Below are positions 37,998 to 47,142 of a stretch of 64,000 nucleotides of DNA, in pieces. Position numbers and translations under genes: made by a program. How positions within the stretch are numbered: the stretch's first letter is position 1; every line of letters begins with the position of its first letter. Below the pieces are notes generated by a model that searched no databases, was not told the origin of the DNA, and worked only from the letters and a program-made list of their open reading frames with translations. The stretch is from NCBI RefSeq assembly GCF_021049245.1, contig NZ_CP088020.1, forward strand, positions 2,858,001 to 2,922,000, read 5' to 3'. The stretch is from Radiobacillus kanasensis. GTDB taxonomy: Bacteria > Bacillota > Bacilli > Bacillales > Amphibacillaceae.

Positions 37998-40900
37998 ATG
38001 CGATCTTACTTTTTAGACAAACAAGACATCGTTCGAATTACAGGAGAACGTTTTTATAAGCGGGGCTTTGACTACTTTCATAAGGGAAGAGTCTACGGAT
38101 TACAACACAACCCGTCTATTAGAAGCTGGCGTGCACAAGTACGCGGGACAGAACCCTACAGTGTTCGTGTCTTCTTTTTTGAGCATGATGATTTAGAAGC
38201 AAGCTGCGATTGCCCGGCATATGCGACGCACTACACCTGTAAGCATATTGCTGCCGTCCTTCTCGCGATTAGTCAGGAATCGGCACAAAGAGTACACTCC
38301 TCAGAAGAGGATGAGCAGCCCATTCTATACAAAAACGATACGTTCTCAACTCGACTCATGGATGCATTAAACAGTACTATTACTGAAAGAACCGAAAAGG
38401 AGACCCTTCAAATCACGTATCAACTAGCGAGTCGAACACACCCTTATAACTCGAAACTCTTTCTTGAGGTACAGCTGAAAGTTGGCCCGGAAAAACTGTT
38501 TCAAGTCAAAAATATTCGTGAATTTTTACAAGCTTATCGAAATAGGCAAGCCTATCAAATTACACCAAGCTTTACGTATATGCCCGACAAGCATAGTTTT
38601 TCCGTGGAGGATCAATCGTTGATTCGTGACTTGGTGCTATCCCACGAAAATGAATCATTGTTTTCTACATCGTATGCAACAGATCCGGTTCAAGATAAGC
38701 GGAGCCTTTTCCTATCACCAAGTATTATTGGGACACTCTTGCCAAAAATAGCCGAACGAGCAACGACCTTTAAGGCAAATACCGAAGAAGAATACGATAC
38801 TATGAAAGTGACGAATCAGCGCGGACCTTTATCCTTTAAACTAGATTCGGATCAACAGGATACTTTTTATTTAGATATATCCAGTTTAGCTAGCTATCAA
38901 TATTTCGAAAGCTATGGGTATTTATTTTCTAACGGGACGTTCTACGGCTTAAATGATGAACAAAAGGCGATAATGGGACAAATTTATAGTCTGTTGCCAT
39001 ATCGAACAAGCTACGCTCATCCGATCGCCAAGGAAAAGGTATCCGCCTTTTTGACCAAAGTTGTTCCTAACTTGGAAAAGCTCGGTACCGTGACCTATAC
39101 GAAAAAAATGCAGGAACGAATTACGATTGCACCTCTGCAAACGAAAGTATATGTGGAAGAAGTAGACCAGGTTCTTTCCGCCCGTGTGGAATTTCATTAT
39201 GGTGGAAAAATGGCTCTCCCCTATCAGGATGATAGTGGATTGGATACGGTCATCAAACGAAACCATCCCAAGGAACTGGAAATCCTACTACTTATGGAAG
39301 AGGCCGGATTTGTTTACTTAAACAGTCGATTTCACTTATTCAAACAAGAATCCATTTATCAATTTCTGAGAACAGACTTACACACCTTACAAGAAAAAGC
39401 GGATGTGTTTTTATCAACTAGTGTGGAAGCCATGACAACAGACCAGGACCATAAACTATCCACATCGGTAGAATTGAATCCAACTAACGGTATGTTAGAC
39501 ATTCAGTTTGATATTTTAGGTATTTCTCAGACAGATATAGATAACGTATTACAAGCTTTAGTAGAAAAGAAAAAATATTATCGAATTCCGGACGGGGCCC
39601 TGCTTTCTTTAGAGGAAGATTCGTTCGAATCATTCCGTGAATTTGCGGATCAATTGCAGCTTTCTAAACAACAACTGGTAAATGGAACGTTACAGCTTCC
39701 AGCAGCAAGAAGCTTTCAAGTAGAAGATGCCTTCGGACAAGATGAATCTACGTACAATGAATCTTTTAGAACGCTGCTCAACCAACTGAAGCATCCAAAC
39801 CTTTTATCATTCTCTTTGCCAAAAGGATTACAAGCAGAGCTACGTGATTACCAGCATACCGGATTCCAATGGTTTAAAACATTAGCGCATTACCACCTTG
39901 GTGGAATCTTGGCTGATGATATGGGATTAGGGAAAACTGTACAGACGATTACGTACTTGCTATCCGAAAAGGAGAGCGCAACACAACCGATTAAAAACTT
40001 GGTCGTAACCCCTGCTTCCTTACTCTACAACTGGAAAAAGGAAATAGAAAAATTCGCACCAAATTTTCATGTCGTCATCATCACAGGAAATAAGGAACAA
40101 CGAAGAAAAGTGCTAGAAGAAGAGATGGATGCAGATATTTACATTACTTCTTATCCTACGTTGCGAAAGGATATCGATTACTATCACGATAAACACTTTG
40201 ACTCGATGATTTTAGACGAAGCTCAAGCCATTAAAAATCATATAACTCAAACGGCCAAGGCAGTACGAGTTATTTCAGCAAGCAAGCGATTCGCTTTAAG
40301 TGGAACACCGATTGAAAATGCATTGGACGAGCTTTGGTCTATTTTCCAAGCGATATCACCTGGACTTTTTGGAAGTAAAAAAGCATTCTTACAATTAAAG
40401 TCTGACTATATTGCGAAAATTACACGACCATTTATCCTACGTCGTGTGAAAAAAGAAGTGCTACACGAGCTTCCAGATAAGATTGAAACCGTCCAGTACT
40501 CCGATTTAACAACATCCCAGAAGGAAGTGTATCTGGCCTATCTCGAGCGTATCCAGCAGGAAATTGCACAAACAGTGAAAGAAAAAGGTTTTAATCGAGG
40601 GAAAATAGAAATATTAGCTGGGTTAACACGTCTCCGTCAAATATGTTGTCACCCTGCGCTCTTCCTAGATAGTTACAAAGGACGCTCAGGAAAACTAGAT
40701 CAATTAGAAGAGCTCGTGAAAGAACTGAAGCAGAGCGGAAAACGTACCCTTATTTTCTCTCAATTCTCCAGCATGCTAAAGATCATTCACAAGCGACTAT
40801 CCGCTTCTGGTTTTGAAGCCTTCTATTTAGACGGCTCTACTCCTTCCGAACAGCGAGTGCAAATGGTTGATTCATTTAATGAAGGAGAAAACGATGTATT

Positions 40901-41204
40901 CCTCATCTCTTTAAAAGCTGGTGGAACAGGATTAAATCTCACTGGAGCAGATACGGTTATCCTCTATGATTTATGGTGGAACCCTGCGGTGGAAGAACAA
41001 GCAGCAGGACGTGCACACCGTATTGGGCAGAAAAATGTCGTGCAGGTTATTCGGTTAATTACAGAAGGTACAATCGAAGAGAAAATCTTTGAGCTTCAAC
41101 AAAAGAAAAGAGAACTGGTCGATCAAATCATCCAACCTGGAGAAACGATGCTTTCGAAGTTATCTGAAGAAGAAATACGAGAATTACTGGAAATTAAAGT
41201 ATAA
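37998..41204 (+). CDS. SNF2-family helicase with SWIM zinc finger
   Basis: A 1068-residue protein. A SWIM zinc finger lies at about 70-83 (CDC...CKH). A central region of about 450 residues corresponds to bacterial SNF2 auxiliary domains. The SNF2 ATPase occupies the C-terminal 440 residues: Walker A DDMGLGKTVQT near 640, DEAQ box near 740, ALSGTPIENALDELWSIF, and helicase C-terminal motifs ISLKAGGTGLNLTGAD and AAGRAHRIGQ. It resembles B. subtilis YwqA/YqhH-like proteins. It probably translocates on DNA; the biological role is unknown. ATG 37998 follows AGGGGACAAGAG. Confidence 0.95.
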   Translation: MRSYFLDKQDIVRITGERFYKRGFDYFHKGRVYGLQHNPSIRSWRAQVRGTEPYSVRVFFFEHDDLEASCDCPAYATHYTCKHIAAVLLAISQESAQRVHSSEEDEQPILYKNDTFSTRLMDALNSTITERTEKETLQITYQLASRTHPYNSKLFLEVQLKVGPEKLFQVKNIREFLQAYRNRQAYQITPSFTYMPDKHSFSVEDQSLIRDLVLSHENESLFSTSYATDPVQDKRSLFLSPSIIGTLLPKIAERATTFKANTEEEYDTMKVTNQRGPLSFKLDSDQQDTFYLDISSLASYQYFESYGYLFSNGTFYGLNDEQKAIMGQIYSLLPYRTSYAHPIAKEKVSAFLTKVVPNLEKLGTVTYTKKMQERITIAPLQTKVYVEEVDQVLSARVEFHYGGKMALPYQDDSGLDTVIKRNHPKELEILLLMEEAGFVYLNSRFHLFKQESIYQFLRTDLHTLQEKADVFLSTSVEAMTTDQDHKLSTSVELNPTNGMLDIQFDILGISQTDIDNVLQALVEKKKYYRIPDGALLSLEEDSFESFREFADQLQLSKQQLVNGTLQLPAARSFQVEDAFGQDESTYNESFRTLLNQLKHPNLLSFSLPKGLQAELRDYQHTGFQWFKTLAHYHLGGILADDMGLGKTVQTITYLLSEKESATQPIKNLVVTPASLLYNWKKEIEKFAPNFHVVIITGNKEQRRKVLEEEMDADIYITSYPTLRKDIDYYHDKHFDSMILDEAQAIKNHITQTAKAVRVISASKRFALSGTPIENALDELWSIFQAISPGLFGSKKAFLQLKSDYIAKITRPFILRRVKKEVLHELPDKIETVQYSDLTTSQKEVYLAYLERIQQEIAQTVKEKGFNRGKIEILAGLTRLRQICCHPALFLDSYKGRSGKLDQLEELVKELKQSGKRTLIFSQFSSMLKIIHKRLSASGFEAFYLDGSTPSEQRVQMVDSFNEGENDVFLISLKAGGTGLNLTGADTVILYDLWWNPAVEEQAAGRAHRIGQKNVVQVIRLITEGTIEEKIFELQQKKRELVDQIIQPGETMLSKLSEEEIRELLEIKV

Positions 41205-41252
41205 ACCTAGGAGGATAGGTGTTCTATCCTCCTAGGTTTATATGTTTTTTTA
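41203..41252 (+). terminator. Terminator of the SNF2 helicase gene
   Basis: A 16-bp stem (AAACCTAGGAGGATAG with CTATCCTCCTAGGTTT) starting at the stop codon, followed by a TTTTTTT stretch. Confidence 0.92.
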
Positions 41253-41308
41253 TATGATCCAACTTGGACCAAGCTGCTTTTATTAGATATACCTTTTTGA
41301 GAAAAGGC

Positions 41309-42595
41309 TTAATGCATAAACACAGTAGAAGCAATCATATTTAATAAAAACAGTCCTGAAATGACGTACACTATAGGGGACACCTGTTTCCATTGCCCGA
41401 TCGCAGCCTTCATGATTGGATATGCGATAAATCCAAAAGCTAATCCGTCCGCAATACTAGACGTTAAAGGAATGCCGACAATAATTAAAAAAGCTGGAAA
41501 CCCTTCTGAAAATTCATGAAAGGAGATATCCTGGACACTTTTCATCATCAAAGCCCCAATGATAATTAGAACTGGTGCCACTGCATTTCCAGGTATTAGC
41601 TGAATGACTGGCAATGCCAATAGAGAGAATGCGAACAAGACAGCTGTCACTAATGTTGGAATCCCCGTTTTTCCTCCCTCAGATATCCCTGATGCACTCT
41701 CAGCAGCTGCAACAGTCGGGCTTGTACCAAAGAATCCCGATACAATCGTAGAGACTGCAACTGCTTTATATGCACGTGGAAATTTCTTCACATCTGGTAG
41801 CATTCCGCTTAGTAGCCCCATGTTTTCAAAAAGAACAATCATCGTTAAGGAAAAAACGGCAATCCAAAAAGGAATCTGCAGGACGCCAAATTCAGTTTGG
41901 CTAAAAATCTGGCCATAAGCCTGAAAATCAATGGACTTATCTGCAGTCTCAGGCTTTCCGATAAGCCCAATCGACAGGATGCTTGTAAAGAAGATCCCAA
42001 TTAATAAGCTCCCTTTCATGTTGCGGACAAATAGAATTAAGGTAACCACTAGTCCTACTATCGTGGACAATGCAATAGGATTACCGAAATCGCCCAGCGC
42101 GACAAAAGTCGTTTCACTTGGCTGGATGATTTCTCCCTTCTGTAGCCCAATAAAGGTAAGAAATAAACCTATTCCGACCGTAATGCCATTTTTTATCGAG
42201 CTTGGGACAGCGGTTAAAATCCTATTCCCAAAAGGAGTGACACTAGCGAGTAAAAATAATAATCCAGAAATGACTACAACACCTAATCCTTGTTGCCAAG
42301 TTAGGCCTAAGGATTGAACAATGGTGTAGCTAAAAAAAGCATTTACTCCCATCCCAGGAATAATAATAATGGGTGCATTAACCCATAAGGCCATTAGTAA
42401 ACAGCCGATAATAGAGGCGATAACTGTCGCTATGACACCTATACTTAATGATATTCCAGCGTCTTCTAAAATTAAGGGATTTACCAAAATGATATAGGCG
42501 CTTGTGAAAAAAGAGGTAAGTCCTGCTGTCAATTCTCTTTTCCACGTTGTCCCGTTTGCTTCCAACTGAAAGTATTGACTAAGTTGCTGAATCAT
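41309..42595 (-). CDS. NCS2-family purine-type permease (PbuG/AzgA branch)
   Basis: A 428-residue transporter with about 12-14 TM segments. The N-terminal WKRELTAGLTSFFTSAYIILVNP and the motif GMGVNAFFSYTIV are typical of the AzgA/PbuG branch, which carries hypoxanthine, guanine or adenine by proton symport. The second half-site FFGTSPTVAAAESASGISEGGKTG is also conserved. The start is ATG 42595 with GGAGGAAAC. There is no purine-riboswitch consensus upstream; instead the leader has two overlapping stems (42622-42660). Confidence 0.93.
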   Translation of the reverse strand: MIQQLSQYFQLEANGTTWKRELTAGLTSFFTSAYIILVNPLILEDAGISLSIGVIATVIASIIGCLLMALWVNAPIIIIPGMGVNAFFSYTIVQSLGLTWQQGLGVVVISGLLFLLASVTPFGNRILTAVPSSIKNGITVGIGLFLTFIGLQKGEIIQPSETTFVALGDFGNPIALSTIVGLVVTLILFVRNMKGSLLIGIFFTSILSIGLIGKPETADKSIDFQAYGQIFSQTEFGVLQIPFWIAVFSLTMIVLFENMGLLSGMLPDVKKFPRAYKAVAVSTIVSGFFGTSPTVAAAESASGISEGGKTGIPTLVTAVLFAFSLLALPVIQLIPGNAVAPVLIIIGALMMKSVQDISFHEFSEGFPAFLIIVGIPLTSSIADGLAFGFIAYPIMKAAIGQWKQVSPIVYVISGLFLLNMIASTVFMH

Positions 42596-42621
42596 AATGA
42601 ATGTTTCCTCCGTATTTAATC

Positions 42622-42660
42622 CCTCGCCCGCCCGAGGTCGACTCGAAAAAAATCGACCTC
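42622..42660 (-). promoter_or_regulatory. Overlapping stems in the permease leader
   Basis: In the transcript, GAGGTCGA pairs with TCGACCTC (42634-42641 and 42653-42660). The last bases of that stem can instead pair as CCTCG-GGCGGG-CGAGG (42622-42637), so the two folds exclude each other. They lie 27-65 bases upstream of the permease start. Regulatory function is inferred only. Confidence 0.35.
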
Positions 42661-42717
42661 CATATTTATTTGGAGTAACATACAGTTTACTTACATTTCA
42701 GCAATTTTTTTGTGAAT

Positions 42718-42903
42718 TTATTGTGTTGTTAGATGTCTGACAAGTATAAACGATTGATTTATTTTAACACTTAACGATGGAATGTTCAATCCTTCCTCAT
42801 ATAAGATTTTTGATCCATCTAGCAATTGAATTTTATTAGGTAACTTCTTTAAGATAAAAACCCTATTATGATCGAGTGTACGGAAAGAAATAGACTTGTT
42901 CAT
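42718..42903 (-). CDS. Doubtful 61-residue ORF
   Basis: The frame starts ATG 42903 and reads MNKSISFRTLDHNRVFILKK onward with a plausible mixed composition. The nearest purine-rich sequence GGAGGTC is 18 bases upstream, too far for a good ribosome site. It could be a remnant or a small protein of unknown role. Confidence 0.3.
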   Translation of the reverse strand: MNKSISFRTLDHNRVFILKKLPNKIQLLDGSKILYEEGLNIPSLSVKINQSFILVRHLTTQ

Positions 42904-43042
42904 TCTATCAATTAAACTAGACCTCCAACAGTTGAAGGCCCAGTTTTTCTGTGGTTTAACATGCTATGGGAGAACACGGCAATTACATTGGAGAGTACAC
43001 AAAAATTTATCATGAATAGCCTGTTATTTAACCACCCTCCGT

Positions 43043-44047
43043 TTAAACTTGCCCTCTAAAGGTGACGTTACAAGCAGATAGGGAATTCCCATCCAAATCC
43101 TTAAAGCCAAATCCACCTTTTCCTTCTTGTCCTGGAATTAGGTTAATGTCGGTTACTTCTACCCCATCATGTTTTAAAAACTGATGGAATCGATCGAGGT
43201 CCTCTACATAAAAATCAATGACACTATGTGCAATATTATTCTTGGTGTTTATAAAAGTTAGACGTTCTTTGCTTTCTGTCTCTACTAGATAAATAGTAGG
43301 TACCCCAATTCTTTGTCCTCCTTGCAAATAGATCATAGCGGTGTTGGAATCTTGATAGCCTACTTTAGTTCCTAAAATTTTATTGTACCAATCTATCGCT
43401 TTTTGTAATTGGGATACAGGAATCTCAATTGTTGCAATTCGAGGTACAATTCGCCATAATACATCCTCGTGGAATTTCTTACCAACCTTGTTTTCCGATA
43501 ATTCTTTTTCCATCACAGGTAACAACTCCTTTTGAAGTAATCCTTTTGATCGTCTAATTCTGCTTTCTACAGCACGAGTAGACACATCCAAAAATGAACT
43601 AATCTCACGGGCACTAAATCCACTAATATAGTATAAAATAATCACTTGTCTATTCTTCTCATCTAGCTTATATATGGCGTCCCAGACAGATTTCTTTTCA
43701 AACTTTCTTTGTACGATAACATCTACTTTTTCTGAGTGATCGAACAAATGAGGGTGCTGGTCTATGTCTTCATACGGTTTGCTTTTTCGAAGCAGGTCCA
43801 AAGATAATCGCTTCGTAATCATATATAACCAACTGGAAAATTTCCGACTGTCTTTTATCGTGCTTAAGCTGGACCAAGCTTTAACAAAAGCTTCTTGTGC
43901 AATATCTTGAGCTGCATGGTTATCCCGTGTCATGGAGAGAGCAGTCCCATATATAGCATTCGAATATTTTACGACGAGATCTGAATAGGCTTGCACATCA
44001 CCTTCCTTTGCTTTTTTTACTAACTCCATGTCTTGACTATTACTCAT
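43043..44047 (-). CDS. ECF sigma factor fused to a C-terminal VOC (glyoxalase-like) domain
   Basis: A 334-residue protein. Region sigma-2 lies at about 15-90 (DNHAAQDIAQEAFVKAW, then FSSWLYMITKRLSLDLLRK). Region sigma-4 lies at about 118-175 (LDEKNRQVIILYYISGFSAREISSFLDV with the recognition helix TRAVESRIRRSKG). After a short linker (176-202) a VOC-fold domain spans about 203-330: IATIEIPVSQLQKAIDWYNK, then HSVIDFYVEDLDRFHQFL, and the closing FGFKDLDGNSLSACN. The last strand lacks the usual metal-ligand Glu. No anti-sigma gene is adjacent, so the fused domain may control activity. ATG follows AGGAGGGAAGCG. Confidence 0.93.
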   Translation of the reverse strand: MSNSQDMELVKKAKEGDVQAYSDLVVKYSNAIYGTALSMTRDNHAAQDIAQEAFVKAWSSLSTIKDSRKFSSWLYMITKRLSLDLLRKSKPYEDIDQHPHLFDHSEKVDVIVQRKFEKKSVWDAIYKLDEKNRQVIILYYISGFSAREISSFLDVSTRAVESRIRRSKGLLQKELLPVMEKELSENKVGKKFHEDVLWRIVPRIATIEIPVSQLQKAIDWYNKILGTKVGYQDSNTAMIYLQGGQRIGVPTIYLVETESKERLTFINTKNNIAHSVIDFYVEDLDRFHQFLKHDGVEVTDINLIPGQEGKGGFGFKDLDGNSLSACNVTFRGQV

Positions 44048-44159
44048 CGCTTCCCTCCTACTATATAGACGTGATAAAAATATATATTCCGCCCCCTTTT
44101 TTTATTTTTCTTGCAAACAATACGACACTTTGTAAATATGGCACTTACCCTGGGCTTGG

Positions 44160-44201
44160 CGAAGAAAAAGCCAATACCCATCATCGATAGGTATTGGCTT
44201 T
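44160..44201 (-). terminator. Terminator of minJ
   Basis: AAAGCCAATACC (44167-44178) pairs with GGTATTGGCTTT (44190-44201) and is followed by TTTTTC on the minus strand, 21 bases past the minJ stop. Confidence 0.9.
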
Positions 44202-44222
44202 AGCTGTCTCTTACTTATTCTT

Positions 44223-45383
44223 TCACTTTCCAAAAACAATTCCAAGCTCGTGATGTTCCCCTTGATACATCGCTCGCTGCACAAAACGAATTTCTCCACG
44301 ATCGTCGCGAACATCTAATCGGCATGAAGCACTACTCGTATGCAATGCTTCATAAAACTCTTGTACATTAGTCACAACTTTTCCATTCACCTTTTCAATA
44401 CGCTCTCCCGCTAAAAGCCCTAGACCATCTGCTGGGGTACCAGGAATTACACCTAGTACTAGCATTCCAGTAGAGCTTGGGGAAAAGTAAGCAGATTTCT
44501 GCTGATCCTGTAGCCGATGACGATACGAAATCCACTCTCGACCAACGATGGCCACAACCACTGCTACTAAGGACATAAACGCATAATAGTAGCTGGAAAT
44601 AGCGAAACCGATGACAATTAAGCTTAAAATTAAAACAGCATTTCCTAACTTTTTTGCAGTCACAACAGGTGAAAATCCTTTTGCTACATGCTCAAAACCG
44701 ATGAGAAAAGGAATAAGAACCAACCCATACGAATCTCCCTCGATGGTAAAAATCGGCCACCAAGGCGCGAAAGGCTCTATAAATCCACTAGGAAGCAGGG
44801 CGAAAAATGGTATAATTACTGCTTTTTTTAAACGATGCTGCCCAATCCACTTTCCACGATTCCCTTTGACAACCTCCGGAAAGGTTTCCCTTTGATCTAT
44901 TCTTAGTAGAAGGAACGCCTCTACTATCAAGAAAAAGCCAATAATAATCGTGAAGCTAGCCGCATCTATATGTTGCAATTCTTCCAGTATATCTATATTT
45001 GTTTCTGGTCCATATACATATTGGATAGCCAAAATAATTAGATAGCTAAATCCTAATGTGTATGCGGCAGAAAGCAAGGAAAATCGTAAGAATAAACTTA
45101 ATGCTATCGTCACTGCTGCAATCAGTAACAGCACGTAAAAATCAAATACAATTCCTAATCCAATCGAAAGCAAGGAAAGAATAATCCCTGCAATTAAGGA
45201 AACAGAAGCTGTTCGTTTACTTTCCGAAAATATATCGAATATTTTCGTACCAAATAAACGACGTTCTTTACTTATTCGCTGTCTTGAAGCTAGTAGGACA
45301 CAAATAATGAACCAGTACAAAACTGGATTCAAGAAAAGTCTCCCTAGCCCTTTTAATAGCTCCCATAACCAATCTTCCATCAT
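44223..45383 (-). CDS. minJ: PDZ-domain division-site protein MinJ
   Basis: A 386-residue membrane protein with about eight TM segments followed by a C-terminal PDZ domain (GMLVLGVIPGTPADGLGLLAGERIEKVNGKVV). I use the ATG at 45383, which has GGGGAG nine bases upstream; a GTG at 45389 lies too close to that site. Length, topology and location next to ctpB match B. subtilis MinJ (YvjD), which bridges DivIVA to MinD at the cell poles and division sites. The assignment rests on this synteny and domain order. Confidence 0.88.
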   Translation of the reverse strand: MMEDWLWELLKGLGRLFLNPVLYWFIICVLLASRQRISKERRLFGTKIFDIFSESKRTASVSLIAGIILSLLSIGLGIVFDFYVLLLIAAVTIALSLFLRFSLLSAAYTLGFSYLIILAIQYVYGPETNIDILEELQHIDAASFTIIIGFFLIVEAFLLLRIDQRETFPEVVKGNRGKWIGQHRLKKAVIIPFFALLPSGFIEPFAPWWPIFTIEGDSYGLVLIPFLIGFEHVAKGFSPVVTAKKLGNAVLILSLIVIGFAISSYYYAFMSLVAVVVAIVGREWISYRHRLQDQQKSAYFSPSSTGMLVLGVIPGTPADGLGLLAGERIEKVNGKVVTNVQEFYEALHTSSASCRLDVRDDRGEIRFVQRAMYQGEHHELGIVFGK

Positions 45384-45483
45384 CGTCACTTACTCCCCTC
45401 GACCTTTGCAATACACACTAAAACATTTCGCTATTCGACAAATAGAATCCTGCCTAAATCTTAATATTTCCTACATAAAAGAG

Positions 45484-45516
45484 AAGAACCCACGGGGATT
45501 CCCCCCGTAGGTTCTC
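45484..45516 (-). terminator. Terminator of ctpB
   Basis: A GC-rich stem with one mismatch (GAACCCACGGGG with CCCCGTAGGTTC) followed on the minus strand by TTCTCTTTTA, directly after the ctpB stop. Confidence 0.88.
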
Positions 45517-45520
45517 CAAC

Positions 45521-47008
45521 TTAATCAAATAGTGCATTTAACGCTTTCTGTTCTTGTACGTCATTTTCTCCGCTACGAATTTTCTCAACGATACTTGTTT
45601 GTAAAACATCCGCTGTTTGTTGATTAATTTTTCCTGTTACTTCTATATCTTTCGAAGATTGAAAGGCTTCAACCGCTTTTTCCGTTCCTTCACTAAAGAA
45701 TCCATCTTCACGACCAGGATCAAATCCTAATCCCTTCAACATAATTTGGGCACTTTCAATTTTTTGACCGGTATGGTTAAAGGTTAATGGCTCTTCAATC
45801 TGAATCGGATTAGCGTAGAAGTATTCCGGCTGTTTCACTGCTATCGTCGGCTCTACCCCTTTTTTATGGATCCAGTTACCTTCTGGGGTTAACCATTTAA
45901 ACATTGTTAATTTAATCGTACTTCCATCACCCATTGGAACGGCTTGTTGAACCGTTCCTTTTCCGAAGCTTTTCGTTCCTACAATATCGTATCCACCAGC
46001 TTCTTTCATGGCACCTGCCAAGATTTCTGATGCAGAAGCACTTCCTTCATCCACAAGCACGGTAATCGGGTAATCTTTGGGCTTCTCCAGTTCAGAGAAA
46101 TAACGAGATTTTTTCCCGTCTCGATCCTCAATTTGAACGTATGGATGATCTTTCGTAATAAAGTTTTTCAAAATTTCCTCTACAGCAGTTAGCAATCCAC
46201 CTGGATTTCCACGTACATCAATGACCAGCCCTTCCATTCCCTGGCTTTCTAGATCATCTAGTGCTTTTTTAAAGCTTTCTGCTGTCTTTTCAGAGAATGA
46301 GGTTATTTCAATGACTCCAGCCTTTTTCCCGTCTACAGTTTTCGTTTCAGAGTAGACCGTTTCTAACGGGATATCATCTCTTGTCAGTTCAATGGTTAAC
46401 AGATCAGTTACCCCTGGACGTTTTACTTCCAGTTTAACTTTAGAGCCTTGTTCCCCACGAATCTTGGAGACTGCTTCATATAAATCTAGTCCCTCTAGGC
46501 TTTCTCCGTCCACACTTAAAATTTGGTCGTTCGGTTTTAAGCCCGCTTTTTCTGCAGGGGAATCTTTAATCGGTGCGATAATTGTGACATTTCCATCGAC
46601 CATACTTACCTCTGCACCAATTCCTTCAAACGATGATTCGATTTGATGGTTAAATTCCTCCATCGTTTCTTTATCCATGTACACACTATATGGGTCTTCT
46701 AATGTATCGAGCATCCCTTGGATGGCACCTTCGATAAGCTGCTTATCCTCTACTTTTTCTAAGTAACTATCTTTTATTAAAGAGAAAGCTTGCGCTACCT
46801 TCGACATGTCTTCCATGCCTTTCATGTTACTAAAAAATTCCTGCTGCTCTTCAGGACTTAAGTCAACAAAGCGCTCTGCTGAGGGTGATGATGAATCCGA
46901 ATCATCTTCATTAGATGTGGCTAGTTGTACACCAAAATAGGACCCAGCAGCACCGAGCAGCAAAGCTGCCAATAGTAGTAACACGATGTACTGCTTTTTG
47001 ATATGCAT
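45521..47008 (-). CDS. ctpB: C-terminal processing serine peptidase (S41, CtpB-type)
   Basis: A 495-residue secreted or membrane-anchored protease. A signal anchor (about 7-26) precedes a PDZ domain (about 125-200, PAEKAGLKPNDQILSVDGE). The S41 core has the catalytic Ser in GSASASEI (Ser325) and Lys in SFGKG (Lys350), with the expected 25-residue spacing. A C-terminal peptidoglycan-binding domain follows (IESAQIMLKGLGFDPGREDG). In B. subtilis CtpB cleaves SpoIVFA during sporulation. Downstream of an EnvC-like gene and upstream of minJ, it keeps the yvjB-yvjD neighbourhood. Confidence 0.95.
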   Translation of the reverse strand: MHIKKQYIVLLLLAALLLGAAGSYFGVQLATSNEDDSDSSSPSAERFVDLSPEEQQEFFSNMKGMEDMSKVAQAFSLIKDSYLEKVEDKQLIEGAIQGMLDTLEDPYSVYMDKETMEEFNHQIESSFEGIGAEVSMVDGNVTIIAPIKDSPAEKAGLKPNDQILSVDGESLEGLDLYEAVSKIRGEQGSKVKLEVKRPGVTDLLTIELTRDDIPLETVYSETKTVDGKKAGVIEITSFSEKTAESFKKALDDLESQGMEGLVIDVRGNPGGLLTAVEEILKNFITKDHPYVQIEDRDGKKSRYFSELEKPKDYPITVLVDEGSASASEILAGAMKEAGGYDIVGTKSFGKGTVQQAVPMGDGSTIKLTMFKWLTPEGNWIHKKGVEPTIAVKQPEYFYANPIQIEEPLTFNHTGQKIESAQIMLKGLGFDPGREDGFFSEGTEKAVEAFQSSKDIEVTGKINQQTADVLQTSIVEKIRSGENDVQEQKALNALFD

Positions 47009-47062
47009 GGTTTCACCTCAAACTATAGGATTTCTTCTAGAAGTATATCATGTATGTATGGC

Positions 47063-47096
47063 ACAAAAAGGCACCACACCGATGTGCGATGCCTTT
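47063..47096 (-). terminator. Terminator of the M23 hydrolase gene
   Basis: AAAGGCA and TGCCTTT enclose an inner CACA/TGTG stem; on the minus strand T residues follow. It lies 46 bases after the stop. Confidence 0.75.
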
Positions 47097-47142
47097 GCTA
47101 TTGTTTAGTTTATGCCTAATTTGTCTATTTCATGTCAGAAGT

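Larger units (their letters stand above)
42596..43042. other. Intergenic region between permease and sigma-factor genes
   Basis: The region contains the permease leader with overlapping stems (42622-42660), a doubtful 61-residue frame (42718-42903) and AT-rich sequence around 42904-43042. I see no riboswitch or terminator consensus. Confidence 0.5.

Noticed and set aside
42596..42720. Purine riboswitch before the NCS2 permease
   Set aside because: The conserved purine aptamer bases and the three-way junction could not be found; only overlapping stems are present.
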